NCBI RefSeq assembly: GCF_036962705.1
Contig: NZ_JBALOQ010000015.1
Coordinates: 1-64,000, forward strand
Direction of reading: 5' to 3'
DNA from: Ferdinandcohnia sp036962705
GTDB taxonomy: Bacteria > Bacillota > Bacilli > Bacillales > Bacillaceae_L
DNA length: 64,000 nucleotides
The notes beneath the pieces are model-generated. The model was not told the origin of the DNA and searched no databases. It was given only the letters and a program-made list of their open reading frames with translations. A program made the position numbers and the translations under genes. Position 1 is the first letter of the stretch, and each line of letters begins with the position of its first letter. This document shows, one piece after another, positions 42,274-51,547 of the stretch.

Positions 42274-43458
42274 ATGGCAAGGATTGCCTTAACTAATATC
42301 GGAAAAATTGTAAGTGGTGATCTTAACAATCCAATTGTTAACGGAGATACCATCGTAATCAATCAGGGTTTAATCGAAGGAGTAGGATCAACAGCTATTT
42401 TACAAGGACTTGAAGTAAATGAAATGATTGATGTTAAGGGAGCCATTGTAACACCTGGTTTCATTGATAGTCATGCTCATCCTGTAATCGGTGACTTCAC
42501 TCCAAGACAAAGTACTGTTAATTTTCTTGAAGGTTTCGTTCACGGTGGTGTCACTTCAGTTATTTCAGTAGGTGAGGTTCATACTCCGGGGCGGCCAACT
42601 GACCCAGCCGGGGTAAAAGCTTTAGCGGTGTTAGCACATAAATCTTTTTCAAATTTTCGTCCTTTGGGAATTAAGGTACATGGTGGAGCACTCATTTTAG
42701 AAAAAGGATTAGTCGAAAAGGATTTTAAAGAAATAGCTGATGAAGGTGTATGGCTAGTGGGTGAAGTTGGTCTAGGCAGTGTAAAAGAACCAAAAGATGC
42801 AATTCCAATGGTGCAGTGGGCGAAAAAATATGAAATGAAAGTGGCTATGCATACAGGGGGTATATCAATCCCTGGAAGTTCAGTCGTAACCGCGGATATG
42901 GTTATGAGTGTGAATCCAACTTTATCTTCTCATACGAATGGTGGACCAACGGCAATTCCAATAAGCGAAATTGATAAATTAATCGATGAAACGGAAATGC
43001 CTTTGGAAATTGTACAATGTGGAAATATTAAAGCGGCAGATCATATCGCGCGAAGATTAAACGAAAAAAATCAACTAAATCGACTGGTCATTGGAAGTGA
43101 TGCACCGTCAGGAAGTGGAGTTATTCCGTTAGCTATTTTAAGAACCATATCCCAAATATCTGCAATATCTAATATACCTGCAGAAAAGGTTATCGCTTGT
43201 GCGACAGGTAATACAGCTAAGCTTTTTGGTTTAAATACATCGATGATTGCAGTAGGTAGAGAGGCTGATCTTATCATAATGGATACTCCTATTGGTTCAT
43301 CGGGTCATGATGCTCTTGCTGCAATTGAATGTGGGGATATCCCGGGGATTGGAATGGTAATGATTGATGGTAAGATTCGAATTAAGACAAGTAGGAATAC
43401 ACCACCACCATTAAAAGAACCATTATTCCATTCTACAAGTTTAGTAGAGTCCCACTAG
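42274..43458 (+). CDS. Enamidase-like metal-dependent amidohydrolase
   Basis: A 394-residue TIM-barrel amidohydrolase. Metal ligands: FIDSHAHP (HxH), KVAMHTGG, SSHTNGGPTAI and IGSDAPSGSG (Asp). From memory, KVHGGALILEKGL, GEVGLG, IPGSS and SRNTPP occur at matching places in the enamidase of nicotinate fermentation in Eubacterium barkeri, which opens 6-oxo-tetrahydronicotinate. Here no other nicotinate-pathway genes are present, so the substrate may be a different cyclic enamide. ATG after gagggggga. In operon with the cysteine hydrolase. Confidence 0.85.
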   Translation: MARIALTNIGKIVSGDLNNPIVNGDTIVINQGLIEGVGSTAILQGLEVNEMIDVKGAIVTPGFIDSHAHPVIGDFTPRQSTVNFLEGFVHGGVTSVISVGEVHTPGRPTDPAGVKALAVLAHKSFSNFRPLGIKVHGGALILEKGLVEKDFKEIADEGVWLVGEVGLGSVKEPKDAIPMVQWAKKYEMKVAMHTGGISIPGSSVVTADMVMSVNPTLSSHTNGGPTAIPISEIDKLIDETEMPLEIVQCGNIKAADHIARRLNEKNQLNRLVIGSDAPSGSGVIPLAILRTISQISAISNIPAEKVIACATGNTAKLFGLNTSMIAVGREADLIIMDTPIGSSGHDALAAIECGDIPGIGMVMIDGKIRIKTSRNTPPPLKEPLFHSTSLVESH

Positions 43459-43502
43459 GCAAACTTTTTTTCAGAACAATTTTGGTTAAGGGAGTGGTTA
43501 AG

Positions 43503-44075
43503 ATGGAAATTAGAAAGATTTATACCTTTGTTGACGAAACCTTTAGTGACCAAGGGCAAAATGCCGATACACCACTACGCAAAGTTGCAGTTGTAGCGGT
43601 AGTTAAAAATCCATATGCAGGAACTTATCAACAAGATTTAAGTTATCTTATAGAGCAAAGTAAAGAAATCGGACAGAAAATTGGAAGCATGGCTGCCCAG
43701 GCGATGGAGCCATATCCAGTTGAGAGCTATGGAAAAGGTGCTGTAGTTGGATTAGCCGGTGAACAAGAACATGGGGTAGCATTGTTAACCGATGTATTTG
43801 GTAATGAATTACGAAATGCAGTAGGTGGGGGGATAGCTTGGATTCCATCTATGAAGAAAAGAGCGGGTGCAGGATCTACCATAGATGTTCCATTGGCTCA
43901 TAAGGATGCCCTTTATGTTCGATCACATTTAGATGGGATTTCGATTACATTACATGACGCTCCTTTAGATGATGAAATTGCAGTGATTGCAGTCGTCGCA
44001 AATGGTGGAAGACTCAATTCTCGATTAGGGGGATTACTTAAGGAGAATATTGAAGGGAAAGATGGTTTAAGGTAG
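43503..44075 (+). CDS. DUF1185 / amino acid synthesis family protein
   Basis: A 190-residue protein with KVAVVAVVKNPYAGTYQQDL, ESYGKGAVVGLAGEQEHG and SHLDGISITLHDAPLDDEI, diagnostic of DUF1185 (PF06684, named amino acid synthesis by annotation, without firm biochemistry). ATG 43503 has gggagtgg upstream and is preferred over a TTG seven codons earlier. These proteins are often next to amidohydrolases and racemases. Role in the pathway unknown. Confidence 0.85.
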   Translation: MEIRKIYTFVDETFSDQGQNADTPLRKVAVVAVVKNPYAGTYQQDLSYLIEQSKEIGQKIGSMAAQAMEPYPVESYGKGAVVGLAGEQEHGVALLTDVFGNELRNAVGGGIAWIPSMKKRAGAGSTIDVPLAHKDALYVRSHLDGISITLHDAPLDDEIAVIAVVANGGRLNSRLGGLLKENIEGKDGLR

Positions 44076-44114
44076 TTTTTAAAAAATACTTTAAAAACAA
44101 ATGGGGGTTTTTTA

Positions 44115-44732
44115 ATGAAAGCTAAAAAAATGAGTACACTGGTATTATTCCTTCTTCCTATTGGTGTTGCAATGAATTTTATTGGTTATCAGCTTGCGAC
44201 CTTATTGAAATTACCGTTAACAATTGATGCAATTGGAACAATTGTAGTTGGTGCAACATGCGGACCATTAGCAGGTGCAATTGTAGGGCTCGTTACAAAT
44301 CTTATTAATGCTATAAGTGTTCCAACATCTGCATTTTATGCCCCAATAAGCATCTTATTTGGTATAGCTGCAGGAATGCTAGCAAGAAAACGTGTATTTA
44401 CTCACTTTTTAAAAACACTCCTAACATTTATCGTGTTTGCTGCTTTGGGAGCCGGTTTAGGTACTGGTATAACGTGGGTTGTTTATGGTTTTGATTGGGG
44501 AACACATTTAACCCATGTACTATTAGGTATTCCATTACATGAAGTTTATGGGCTTCCAATTTTCTTAGCGCAGCTTTTATCAGCTTTAGTCTTTGATTCC
44601 GTAGATAAGATTATTACAGTTCTGGCAGTTTTCTTTATTCTTAAATCATTACCTCTCCGTTATCTAACTAAACTACCTTATGGAAAATACTTTTTAGATA
44701 AAGATGATCATAACAATAGCATTCAAGCATAA
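44115..44732 (+). CDS. ECF transporter substrate-binding (S) component
   Basis: A 205-residue membrane protein with six hydrophobic helices. IDAIGTIVVGATCGPLAGAIVG in helix 2-3 is the typical S-component segment that packs on EcfT. ATG after tgggggtttttta. It is followed, after a hairpin, by EcfT and two EcfA genes, so this is a dedicated (group I) ECF transporter. The specificity is not recognisable; operon partners point to a nucleoside, vitamin or N-heterocycle. Confidence 0.85.
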   Translation: MKAKKMSTLVLFLLPIGVAMNFIGYQLATLLKLPLTIDAIGTIVVGATCGPLAGAIVGLVTNLINAISVPTSAFYAPISILFGIAAGMLARKRVFTHFLKTLLTFIVFAALGAGLGTGITWVVYGFDWGTHLTHVLLGIPLHEVYGLPIFLAQLLSALVFDSVDKIITVLAVFFILKSLPLRYLTKLPYGKYFLDKDDHNNSIQA

Positions 44733-44746
44733 GAAATAAACAAAAA

Positions 44747-44760
44747 TGTAAGTGCTTTCA
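44747..44760. promoter_or_regulatory. Possible catabolite-responsive element (cre)
   Basis: tgtaagtgctttca fits the CcpA consensus TGWAANCGNTNWCA with one mismatch at the central C. It lies between the S and T genes. Confidence 0.35.
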
Positions 44761-44782
44761 AATATTTTTCAATATTAATTAA

Positions 44783-44817
44783 ATATGAAAGAGAGAGCAG
44801 CCCTCTCTCTTTCATAT
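44783..44817. other. Strong hairpin between ECF S and T genes
   Basis: Perfect 15-base arms atatgaaagagagag and ctctctctttcatat with a 5-base loop cagcc. No T-run follows, so it is more likely an mRNA-stability or processing structure than a terminator. Confidence 0.6.
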
Positions 44818-44841
44818 GAACCTTAAATAAGGGGGGTAAAC

Positions 44842-45639
44842 ATGTATAGTGATTTTATTAAAAAATTTATAGACTATCAAACTTATGATAATTGGTTCTT
44901 AAATTTGAATCCACTAACTAAGTTGAACTTCTTTCTTGCATTAGGAATTTTGTCAATGGTATTTAAAGACTGGAAAGTAGGTTTAGTAATTTGTTTGTTT
45001 TATTATTTAACATCTCTTTATGTGAAAAAGTTCAAACCATTTAATTCCATTTTCTCTAAAGTAATTATTTTTATCGGAGTATGGACCATTTTTCTCCGTT
45101 TAATCACAACGGATGGCGAAACTGTATTTTTTGAAATATTTGGATGGAAATGGACAGTAGAGGCATTAGAAAATGGATTAGATATGGCATTTTTTCTTTT
45201 AGGATTTTCAGGTGCAATCATTTTATTTTTTGTGACAACCCCAATGCGGGATCTCATGTACTCTTTAGAAAAAAAAGGAGTATCTCATGCAGGATCTTAT
45301 GTGATGCTGTCTTCATTTCAAACAATCGCTGATTTAAGGAAAAATTTAAATACCATCTTTGAAAGTCAAAAAGCACGGGGAATTGAAACGGAAGGAAGCT
45401 TATTCCAACGCTTCAAGGCTTTTTTTCCAGTGCTAAGCCCACTAATGCTAGGAGCAATCTCCTCAACGGAAGAAAAGAATATTGCGATGAATGCAAGAGC
45501 ATTTTCAGTAAACACAAAGCATTCATTTTTACGTGAACTACGTCCTATGCCTTCATGGGAAAAAGGTATTCTTGTATTGATTAACGTTGGATTTATAGCA
45601 GCGATATGTTTGAAAATCTATCAATCATTTTTTGTATAA
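44842..45639 (+). CDS. ecfT: ECF transporter transmembrane protein EcfT
   Basis: A 265-residue membrane protein. LNPLTKLNFFLALGILSM at the start and the carboxy-terminal coupling-helix motif ESQKARGIETEG with the second SSTEEKNIAMNARAFS (the Ala-Arg-Gly and Ala-Arg-Ala type signatures that dock on the ATPases) identify EcfT. ATG after aaggggggtaa. Followed 9 bases later by the first ATPase. Confidence 0.9.
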   Translation: MYSDFIKKFIDYQTYDNWFLNLNPLTKLNFFLALGILSMVFKDWKVGLVICLFYYLTSLYVKKFKPFNSIFSKVIIFIGVWTIFLRLITTDGETVFFEIFGWKWTVEALENGLDMAFFLLGFSGAIILFFVTTPMRDLMYSLEKKGVSHAGSYVMLSSFQTIADLRKNLNTIFESQKARGIETEGSLFQRFKAFFPVLSPLMLGAISSTEEKNIAMNARAFSVNTKHSFLRELRPMPSWEKGILVLINVGFIAAICLKIYQSFFV

Positions 45640-45648
45640 ATAGGGGGG

Positions 45649-46524
45649 ATGATGGTGACGGCTGATATTAAATTAAAGAATGTTAATTACAGATATCCTT
45701 TAAGTAAAATATATGCTTTGCAAGAAATTAATTGTAAATTTGAACCCGGTAAATTTTATGGAATTATCGGTGAAAATGGAGCGGGAAAAACGAGTTTGTG
45801 TAATTTAATAAGAGGGTTAATACCTCATTTTTATAATGGGGAATTGTCTGGAGATATCTTAATTAATGGAACGGATGTAAGAGAACTGGATGATTCTAAG
45901 CTGGCGGTTAATATTGGTTATGTATTTCAAAATCCATATACCCAAATCAGTGGCATCAAGGAAACTGTATTTGAAGAAATTGCGATGGGACTTGAAAATT
46001 TGGGTGTAGAAAAAATGGAAATGATAGATAGAGTGCTTTCTGTAAGTAAACAATTAGAAATTGAAAATCTTTTGGATAAAAATCCAAATGCATTATCTGG
46101 TGGTCAAAGGCAACGTGTAGCGTTTGCTTCAATTATTGTGATGGATGCCCAAACAATGGTTATTGACGAGCCAACAAGCCAACTAGATCCAGAAGGAACA
46201 CAGAATGTTTTTGATATTATTCACATGCTAAAAGAAACTGGAAAAACGATTATACTCGTAGAAAATAAAATAGATTTAATCGCACAGTATAGTGATGAAG
46301 TAATTGTGATGGAAAAAGGAAAAATCGTAATAAATGGCCCAACCGAAAAAGTCCTTTCAAACCGTGATCTTCTGAAACATAAGGCAGGCATCCCCATTGT
46401 GGCTCAATTTGGGCACGCGATGGAAGATGAAGGTAAATCATTAAGCAAAATCCCCATTACTGTAAACGAGACAATTCATTTGATTAAAGAAAGAATAGAA
46501 AGGGGGAGCTACATTGGCAATTGA
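45649..46524 (+). CDS. ecfA: ECF transporter ATPase (first)
   Basis: A 291-residue ABC ATPase: Walker A GENGAGKTSLCNLI, Q-loop VFQNPYTQISG, signature LSGGQRQRVAFAS, Walker B MVIDEPTSQLDPEG. A short carboxyl extension follows the core. The start could be ATG 45649, ATG 45652 or GTG 45655; the ggggggatg run makes the later ones more plausible. Overlaps the second ATPase by 11 bases. Confidence 0.92.
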   Translation: MMVTADIKLKNVNYRYPLSKIYALQEINCKFEPGKFYGIIGENGAGKTSLCNLIRGLIPHFYNGELSGDILINGTDVRELDDSKLAVNIGYVFQNPYTQISGIKETVFEEIAMGLENLGVEKMEMIDRVLSVSKQLEIENLLDKNPNALSGGQRQRVAFASIIVMDAQTMVIDEPTSQLDPEGTQNVFDIIHMLKETGKTIILVENKIDLIAQYSDEVIVMEKGKIVINGPTEKVLSNRDLLKHKAGIPIVAQFGHAMEDEGKSLSKIPITVNETIHLIKERIERGSYIGN

Positions 46525-47308
46525 GTTAAAAAATGTATCATTTGCTTATCCAAATGGTCATTTAGCTAATCAAGATTTAAATCTTACCATTAATGACGGG
46601 GAATGTGTTGCAATTATTGGGCAAAATGGCGCTGGTAAAACGACAGCAGTAAAATTGATGAATGCCCTATATAAACCGACCAAAGGCGATGTCTTTGTAA
46701 ATGGAATAAACACGAAGAGTAAGACAACCGCAAAAATTGCTAAATATGTAGGTTATGTTTTCCAAAACCCTGATGAACAGATATTTAATAAAGATATTAT
46801 TACGGAACTAGAATATATGCCGCGCTATCTTAAGTTGGATGAAAGTGAGATTCGTAGGCGTGTTGATAAAGCAATTGAGTTAACCCAAATTGAAGAATAT
46901 GTAAATAGCAACCCTTATGATATACCCTATCCAATACGTAAGTTTGTGACCATTGCATCGGTAATTGCAACGGAACCTAACTATATAATTCTTGATGAAC
47001 CCACTGCAGGACAGGATGAAAGGGGTATGCAGATTCTAAAAAATATTATAGCGAAATTGGAAAGCGAAGGTACAAGTGTCATTACGATTACACATGATAT
47101 GGAATTTGTAGCAAATAATTTTACACGTGTGATTGCAATGGCCAATAAACAAATAATTGCTGATGATACCCCTAAAAATATTTTTTGGAATGAATCTGTA
47201 GTAAAAGAGTCCCGAATAAAAAAACCTCAGATGGGTGAGGTTGCTAAACAATTGAATTTGCCTGGCAAGATCCTTCATATCAATGAGTTAGTGGATGCAA
47301 TTAAGTAG
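46514..47308 (+). CDS. ecfA: ECF transporter ATPase (second)
   Basis: A 264-residue ABC ATPase: Walker A GQNGAGKTTAVKLM, Q-loop VFQNPDEQIFNK, Walker B YIILDEPTAGQDERG. The place of the LSGGQ signature reads IPYPIRKFVTIAS: the canonical signature is missing, which in a heterodimer would make one ATP site degenerate. TTG start after aggggga at 8 bases. Pairs with the first ATPase. Confidence 0.9.
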   Translation: MAIELKNVSFAYPNGHLANQDLNLTINDGECVAIIGQNGAGKTTAVKLMNALYKPTKGDVFVNGINTKSKTTAKIAKYVGYVFQNPDEQIFNKDIITELEYMPRYLKLDESEIRRRVDKAIELTQIEEYVNSNPYDIPYPIRKFVTIASVIATEPNYIILDEPTAGQDERGMQILKNIIAKLESEGTSVITITHDMEFVANNFTRVIAMANKQIIADDTPKNIFWNESVVKESRIKKPQMGEVAKQLNLPGKILHINELVDAIK

Positions 47309-47386
47309 TGTGCAGGAGCGTACATATTTTTGTTTCTAAATTACTGAATAAAAGAAAAATAGCTTAGCTTTTTAAAGGGGAGAGCT

Positions 47387-48322
47387 GTGTTGCAATATGT
47401 TGTTACTGGAAATGTAATGATTGATAATGTTTATTTTTCGGATGGAACAGTTAACAAAAATCAGCTTGGTGGTCCATCCGTTTTTGCTTATACAGGAGTA
47501 AGTCTTTGGACGGATGATGCATTACTTGTTTGTAATGTAGGTAGAGATTTTTATGATTATTTCGATGACTGGGTAAGGCAGAACGAAATTTGTACTTCGG
47601 GTATTGTGATTAAAGCTGATCATTGTAATACTTGTCATCTTGAATATTATGAGGATGGAACATACGGTGATAGAGGATTGATTACAGGAGATCGCTTTTG
47701 GGAGAATTTGGGGTCTCTCAAAACCACACCAGAGGACATTGAAAAGTTTACTATGGACGGCAATGTGAAAGGGATTTATATTGCACAAAACTGTGATAGT
47801 GTATTTTGGAATAAATTAGGTGAAATGAAACAAAGAGATAAATTCAAAATTATGTGGGAAATAGAAGCACCATTTGCAACAAAGAAATATATGGACAAAA
47901 TCTTACATGCTTTAACGTTTACGGATATTTTCTCCATTAATCTTCAAGAAGCTCAAAAATTAACCGAAGCAGAATCTGAAGAGAAGATTATTGAACAGTT
48001 AAAACAACTTCCCGTGGACATGATTCTTTTTCGAGTAGGGGAAAGAGGCCTATATACTATACATACAGGCGAATCTTATTTTCATCCAAGCGTTAAGGTT
48101 GACAAAGTTATAGACCCAACAGGCTGTGGGAATACTTCTACCGGTGCTGCGCTTTATGCATATTGTGAATATCGTGACCCAATTAAGGTCGGTATTATGG
48201 CAAATGTAGCTGCAGCTATGAATCTACGTCAATATGGAGTAATCCCAGATACTAAGGTTTTGCGAAGTGACGCTTTGGAACAAGTCGAAAGGCTCTATAA
48301 AAATTATTTACACAAAATATAA
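47387..48322 (+). CDS. PfkB family carbohydrate kinase-like protein with altered catalytic motif
   Basis: A 311-residue ribokinase-fold protein: NQLGGPSVFAYTGVSL near the front, and DPTGCGNTSTGAALYAY where PfkB kinases have D-T-x-G-A-G-D. The usual catalytic Asp is thus Asn. FRVGERGLYTIHTGE fits the strand before. Start is GTG 47387 or TTG 47390 after aaagggga. It sits between the ECF transporter and SIS/YjbQ genes, where a ribose or nucleoside kinase would be expected; with Asn at the catalytic position it may be inactive, use another base, or belong to a distinct subfamily. Confidence 0.8.
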   Translation: MLQYVVTGNVMIDNVYFSDGTVNKNQLGGPSVFAYTGVSLWTDDALLVCNVGRDFYDYFDDWVRQNEICTSGIVIKADHCNTCHLEYYEDGTYGDRGLITGDRFWENLGSLKTTPEDIEKFTMDGNVKGIYIAQNCDSVFWNKLGEMKQRDKFKIMWEIEAPFATKKYMDKILHALTFTDIFSINLQEAQKLTEAESEEKIIEQLKQLPVDMILFRVGERGLYTIHTGESYFHPSVKVDKVIDPTGCGNTSTGAALYAYCEYRDPIKVGIMANVAAAMNLRQYGVIPDTKVLRSDALEQVERLYKNYLHKI

Positions 48323-48336
48323 ATGGAGTGAAAAAC

Positions 48337-49488
48337 ATGAGAAAACAAGATTTTGCTAACTATCTCAGAAATCAGATTTATAGCTTACCAGATTTGGTTG
48401 AACAGCAGGTTGAAAATTGTTTTGGTCCAAGTGTTAGAGATTTAATGTCAATGGCTGAAATCTTTGATGCAAGAAAAATCATCATAACTGGATGCGGTGA
48501 TTCTTATGCAGCAGCATTGGCGATGAAACCAGTTATTGAGAAATACTGTGATTGCTTTGGCGTAGACGTCATGAGGACGATTGAGTTTACACGTTTTCTT
48601 TCAAAAGAAGAAATCGGAATCGGTGAACCGAATAGTCCTATCGTTATTGTGATCAGTGTTGGCGGCTCAACTGCACGTGCATGCGAAGCAATAGAAAAGG
48701 CAAATCGCGTTGGTGCTTTTTCAATTTTACTAACGAATAATGAGAAATCAAAGGCTGCTGGAATCGCTAATCGAGTATTTTCCGTAAACACTCCAAAGTT
48801 TCCAAATGATAGTCCCGGATTACGTTCCTATTTTGCATCTATTATTGGTTTAATCGCTTTTGCTTCTAGACTTGGTCATGTTCGTGGAACTCTAGGACCA
48901 ACAGGACCTAGTAGTTGGAAGGAAGCTATAGTAAGTTATGTGAAAAGTTTTGAAACCGTGTTAGATTCAATTGATTCCCAAATGTTCGAATTAGCTGAGA
49001 CTTGGGCTGATTTTAGAAAGTTTGATTTCATAGGAGATGATGTAGGAAATGCTTCTGCATTATTTGGAGCCGATAAGTTTATCGAATGCTGTGGTTCAAT
49101 TTGCACAGTAGATGATTCCGAAGATTGGTGCCATATTAATTATTTTCTAAAAGATCCCGAAGACATAGGTACTGTGGTTATGGCTGATAAATATGCTCCA
49201 AGTTTTGGAAGAATAGTAGAAACAATCGGTTCTGCCCAAAAAATTGGTCGTCCAGTACTTGTCATTACAAATGCAGAAAAGGAATCATTCATTGAAGGAG
49301 TTACTGTTTGCAAATTACCAGATACTCCAGATAGTTTTGAATGGTTACAGCCATTAATGGACTATGTTCCGATTGCTCTCTTGACCGGATATATAGCGAA
49401 AATGAATCAATTAGATTATTTTATGGGTTCATCATTAGACCCTGAGGTCCTAACTCTTTCCACAAGTAAAATAGAAATCTTTGAATAG
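48337..49488 (+). CDS. SIS domain sugar isomerase-like protein (copy 1)
   Basis: A 383-residue protein with two SIS domains. ITGCGDSYAAALAM and VIVISVGGSTARACEAIEKA are phosphosugar-binding loops of the first; CCGSICTVDDSEDWCHINYF lies in the second, where GlmS-type isomerases bind fructose-6-phosphate. No glutaminase domain, so isomerase, deglycase (FrlB-like) or binding only. ATG 48337 has tggag 9 bases ahead. The paralogue at 50379 has exactly the same length. It stands directly before a YjbQ gene, an order repeated downstream. Confidence 0.82.
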   Translation: MRKQDFANYLRNQIYSLPDLVEQQVENCFGPSVRDLMSMAEIFDARKIIITGCGDSYAAALAMKPVIEKYCDCFGVDVMRTIEFTRFLSKEEIGIGEPNSPIVIVISVGGSTARACEAIEKANRVGAFSILLTNNEKSKAAGIANRVFSVNTPKFPNDSPGLRSYFASIIGLIAFASRLGHVRGTLGPTGPSSWKEAIVSYVKSFETVLDSIDSQMFELAETWADFRKFDFIGDDVGNASALFGADKFIECCGSICTVDDSEDWCHINYFLKDPEDIGTVVMADKYAPSFGRIVETIGSAQKIGRPVLVITNAEKESFIEGVTVCKLPDTPDSFEWLQPLMDYVPIALLTGYIAKMNQLDYFMGSSLDPEVLTLSTSKIEIFE

Positions 49489-49500
49489 GAGGTATTGATA

Positions 49501-49908
49501 GTGTTATATAAAAAAACGATAGAAACTGAGTTTAGAACATGTCAGTCAATAACGGATGAAGTCAATGAGATTGTTACTCAAAGTGGAGTTCAAGATGGAT
49601 TATGTATTGTTTCCTTGCCGCATACAACAGCTGGTCTTGTTATTACCTCATTTTGGGATAAAAGGGGCTTAGATGATTTAATGGATGAAATTGATCGAAA
49701 CATCCCTACACGGGTTACTTATAAACACCAAGATTCGCCGTACGATGCGTCAGGACATGTAAAATCGACAATTTTTGGCACATCATTAGCGTTAATTGTA
49801 AAGGATGGAAAATTAATTTTAGGCTCTTCTCAAGGGCTTGTTTTCGTTGAGTTCGATGGTCCAAGACCTAGGGAATTTTATGTAAAGATGTTATCAACAA
49901 GTAAGTAA
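49501..49908 (+). CDS. YjbQ/UPF0047 family protein (copy 1)
   Basis: A 135-residue protein of the secondary thiamine-phosphate-synthase YjbQ family: LCIVSLPHTTAGLVI (the conserved H-T-T-A-G), DASGHVKSTIFG (H-x-K-S) and VFVEFDGPRPREFYV. GTG 49501 has aggagg 8 bases upstream. Trimeric cytosolic enzymes of uncertain natural substrate. First of three copies in this operon. Confidence 0.88.
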   Translation: MLYKKTIETEFRTCQSITDEVNEIVTQSGVQDGLCIVSLPHTTAGLVITSFWDKRGLDDLMDEIDRNIPTRVTYKHQDSPYDASGHVKSTIFGTSLALIVKDGKLILGSSQGLVFVEFDGPRPREFYVKMLSTSK

Positions 49909-49935
49909 ATATAATCTAGTAATTAGGAGGTAGCT

Positions 49936-50346
49936 ATGAAACTTGAAAAAATAAATATTAATACTACCTATATGGGGATGCACGATATCACGAACGAAAT
50001 TAACGATATCATCGATAAAAGTGGGGTTAGAACGGGTATATGCCATGTTTCTGTTCTTCATTCAACAGCTGGTCTAGTTATAGCTTCTGGAAAAGAATCT
50101 TCATGTAATGTAGATATTATGGATGACATAGAAAGATTAGTCCCAACACGTGTTGATTTTAAACATAGAGAAACAGCATCCGATGCAGGTGGACATGTAA
50201 AAACTGCCTTAACCGGTACACAAATTACATTAATTATAGAAAATAACAAATTACTGTTAGGGCCAGAGCAGGCAGTGATTTTCGCAGAGTTTGATGGACC
50301 GCGTCCAAGAGCGTGCTTTGTTGGAGTATCCTCTGACGAAAATTGA
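49936..50346 (+). CDS. YjbQ/UPF0047 family protein (copy 2)
   Basis: A 136-residue paralogue of copy 1: CHVSVLHSTAGLVIASG, DAGGHVKTALTG and IFAEFDGPRPRACFV. All conserved positions are kept. ATG after aggaggtagct. The two tandem copies are different enough to form a hetero-oligomer or to act on different intermediates. Confidence 0.88.
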   Translation: MKLEKININTTYMGMHDITNEINDIIDKSGVRTGICHVSVLHSTAGLVIASGKESSCNVDIMDDIERLVPTRVDFKHRETASDAGGHVKTALTGTQITLIIENNKLLLGPEQAVIFAEFDGPRPRACFVGVSSDEN

Positions 50347-50378
50347 TTGGTATCTTAAAAATACGGAGGTACATGAAA

Positions 50379-51530
50379 ATGAATAAATTAGATTATGATA
50401 ACCACTTACACCGGCAATGCATGAGCATAATTGACCTTTGTGATTCACAGATTGATGGGGTTTATAGTGGATTAGAAAATATTAGTGAATCAGTTTTGAA
50501 ACAAGCACGTAACTTAACATTTACCGGTTGCGGTGATTCATATATGGCTTGTATCGCAGCGTTACCAGTTTTTCAAAAGTATACGGGAGCTTTTGCTTCA
50601 ATAATTAAAGTTGAACGCGCAATTGATGCAACACGTTATATGCCGATAGATCAACAATTCCCCGAAGATACGATGTTAGTAGCTGTTAGTGCTTCTGGCA
50701 GTCCTGCTCGCATATTTGAAGCATTAAAAAGGGCTAATAGCCATGGATATATGTCACTTGCAGTTAGTAATAATACAGAATCAAGAGCTGTCCAAGAAGC
50801 CCAAAATTCCCTAATTGTTAACACACCAAGTTTCCCAAATGCAAATCCCGGACTACGTAATTATTATGCTTCAGTAGTAGCTCTAATGATGCTAGCTGCA
50901 AAAATGGGAGAAGTAAAAGGGATTAGTAAAAAAGGAACATTAGATAGATTAACTGAGGCTATAAAAGAATATACAAAAAGTTACTCGCCAGTCCTTGAAT
51001 CGATTGATAAGCAAATGTTTGAGTTGGCGAAAACTTGGAAGGATTTTGAAGGATTCAATTTTATTGGGGATGATACTGAACTCGCGACTGCAAGTTTCTG
51101 TTCAGCGAAGGTGATTGAAGTTAGTGGCATTATTTCATCGGTCGAAGATTCGGAGAATTGGTGTCATGTTAACACGTTTATTAGGAATCCAGAAAAAATT
51201 GGTACTATTATTTTTGCTGATAAACTAGCAAATAATAAATCTAGAATTATTGAAACAATAAAGCAAGCAAAAGGAATGAATCGGCCAATTTTGGTCATTA
51301 CAAATGGAACCAAGGAAGACTTTGATATCCCAGAGGAAGTGAACGTATGCAGTATACCACAAGCACCTAGCGGGTATGAATTTTTATCACCTGTAATGAA
51401 CTACCTTCCCGGGGCAATTTTAGCTAGTTATATTTCCCACCTTTTAAAAGAGCCATATTTTCGTGGCGATGGCATTTGGGCGCAAGAAGGTGTTGGAACG
51501 ATAAAAAATAGTGAAATTGAAATCATTTGA
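50379..51530 (+). CDS. SIS domain sugar isomerase-like protein (copy 2)
   Basis: A 383-residue paralogue of the SIS protein at 48337: FTGCGDSYMACIAALPV, VAVSASGSPARIFEALKRA, NTPSFPNANPGLRNYYAS and SSVEDSENWCHVNTFI align with copy 1 throughout. ATG 50379 has ggagg 9 bases upstream and gives the same length as copy 1, which supports both starts. Four bases of its open frame overlap the next gene. Duplication of a SIS-YjbQ unit is the simplest origin. Confidence 0.82.
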   Translation: MNKLDYDNHLHRQCMSIIDLCDSQIDGVYSGLENISESVLKQARNLTFTGCGDSYMACIAALPVFQKYTGAFASIIKVERAIDATRYMPIDQQFPEDTMLVAVSASGSPARIFEALKRANSHGYMSLAVSNNTESRAVQEAQNSLIVNTPSFPNANPGLRNYYASVVALMMLAAKMGEVKGISKKGTLDRLTEAIKEYTKSYSPVLESIDKQMFELAKTWKDFEGFNFIGDDTELATASFCSAKVIEVSGIISSVEDSENWCHVNTFIRNPEKIGTIIFADKLANNKSRIIETIKQAKGMNRPILVITNGTKEDFDIPEEVNVCSIPQAPSGYEFLSPVMNYLPGAILASYISHLLKEPYFRGDGIWAQEGVGTIKNSEIEII

Positions 51531-51547
51531 GAAGGGAGGACTACAAT

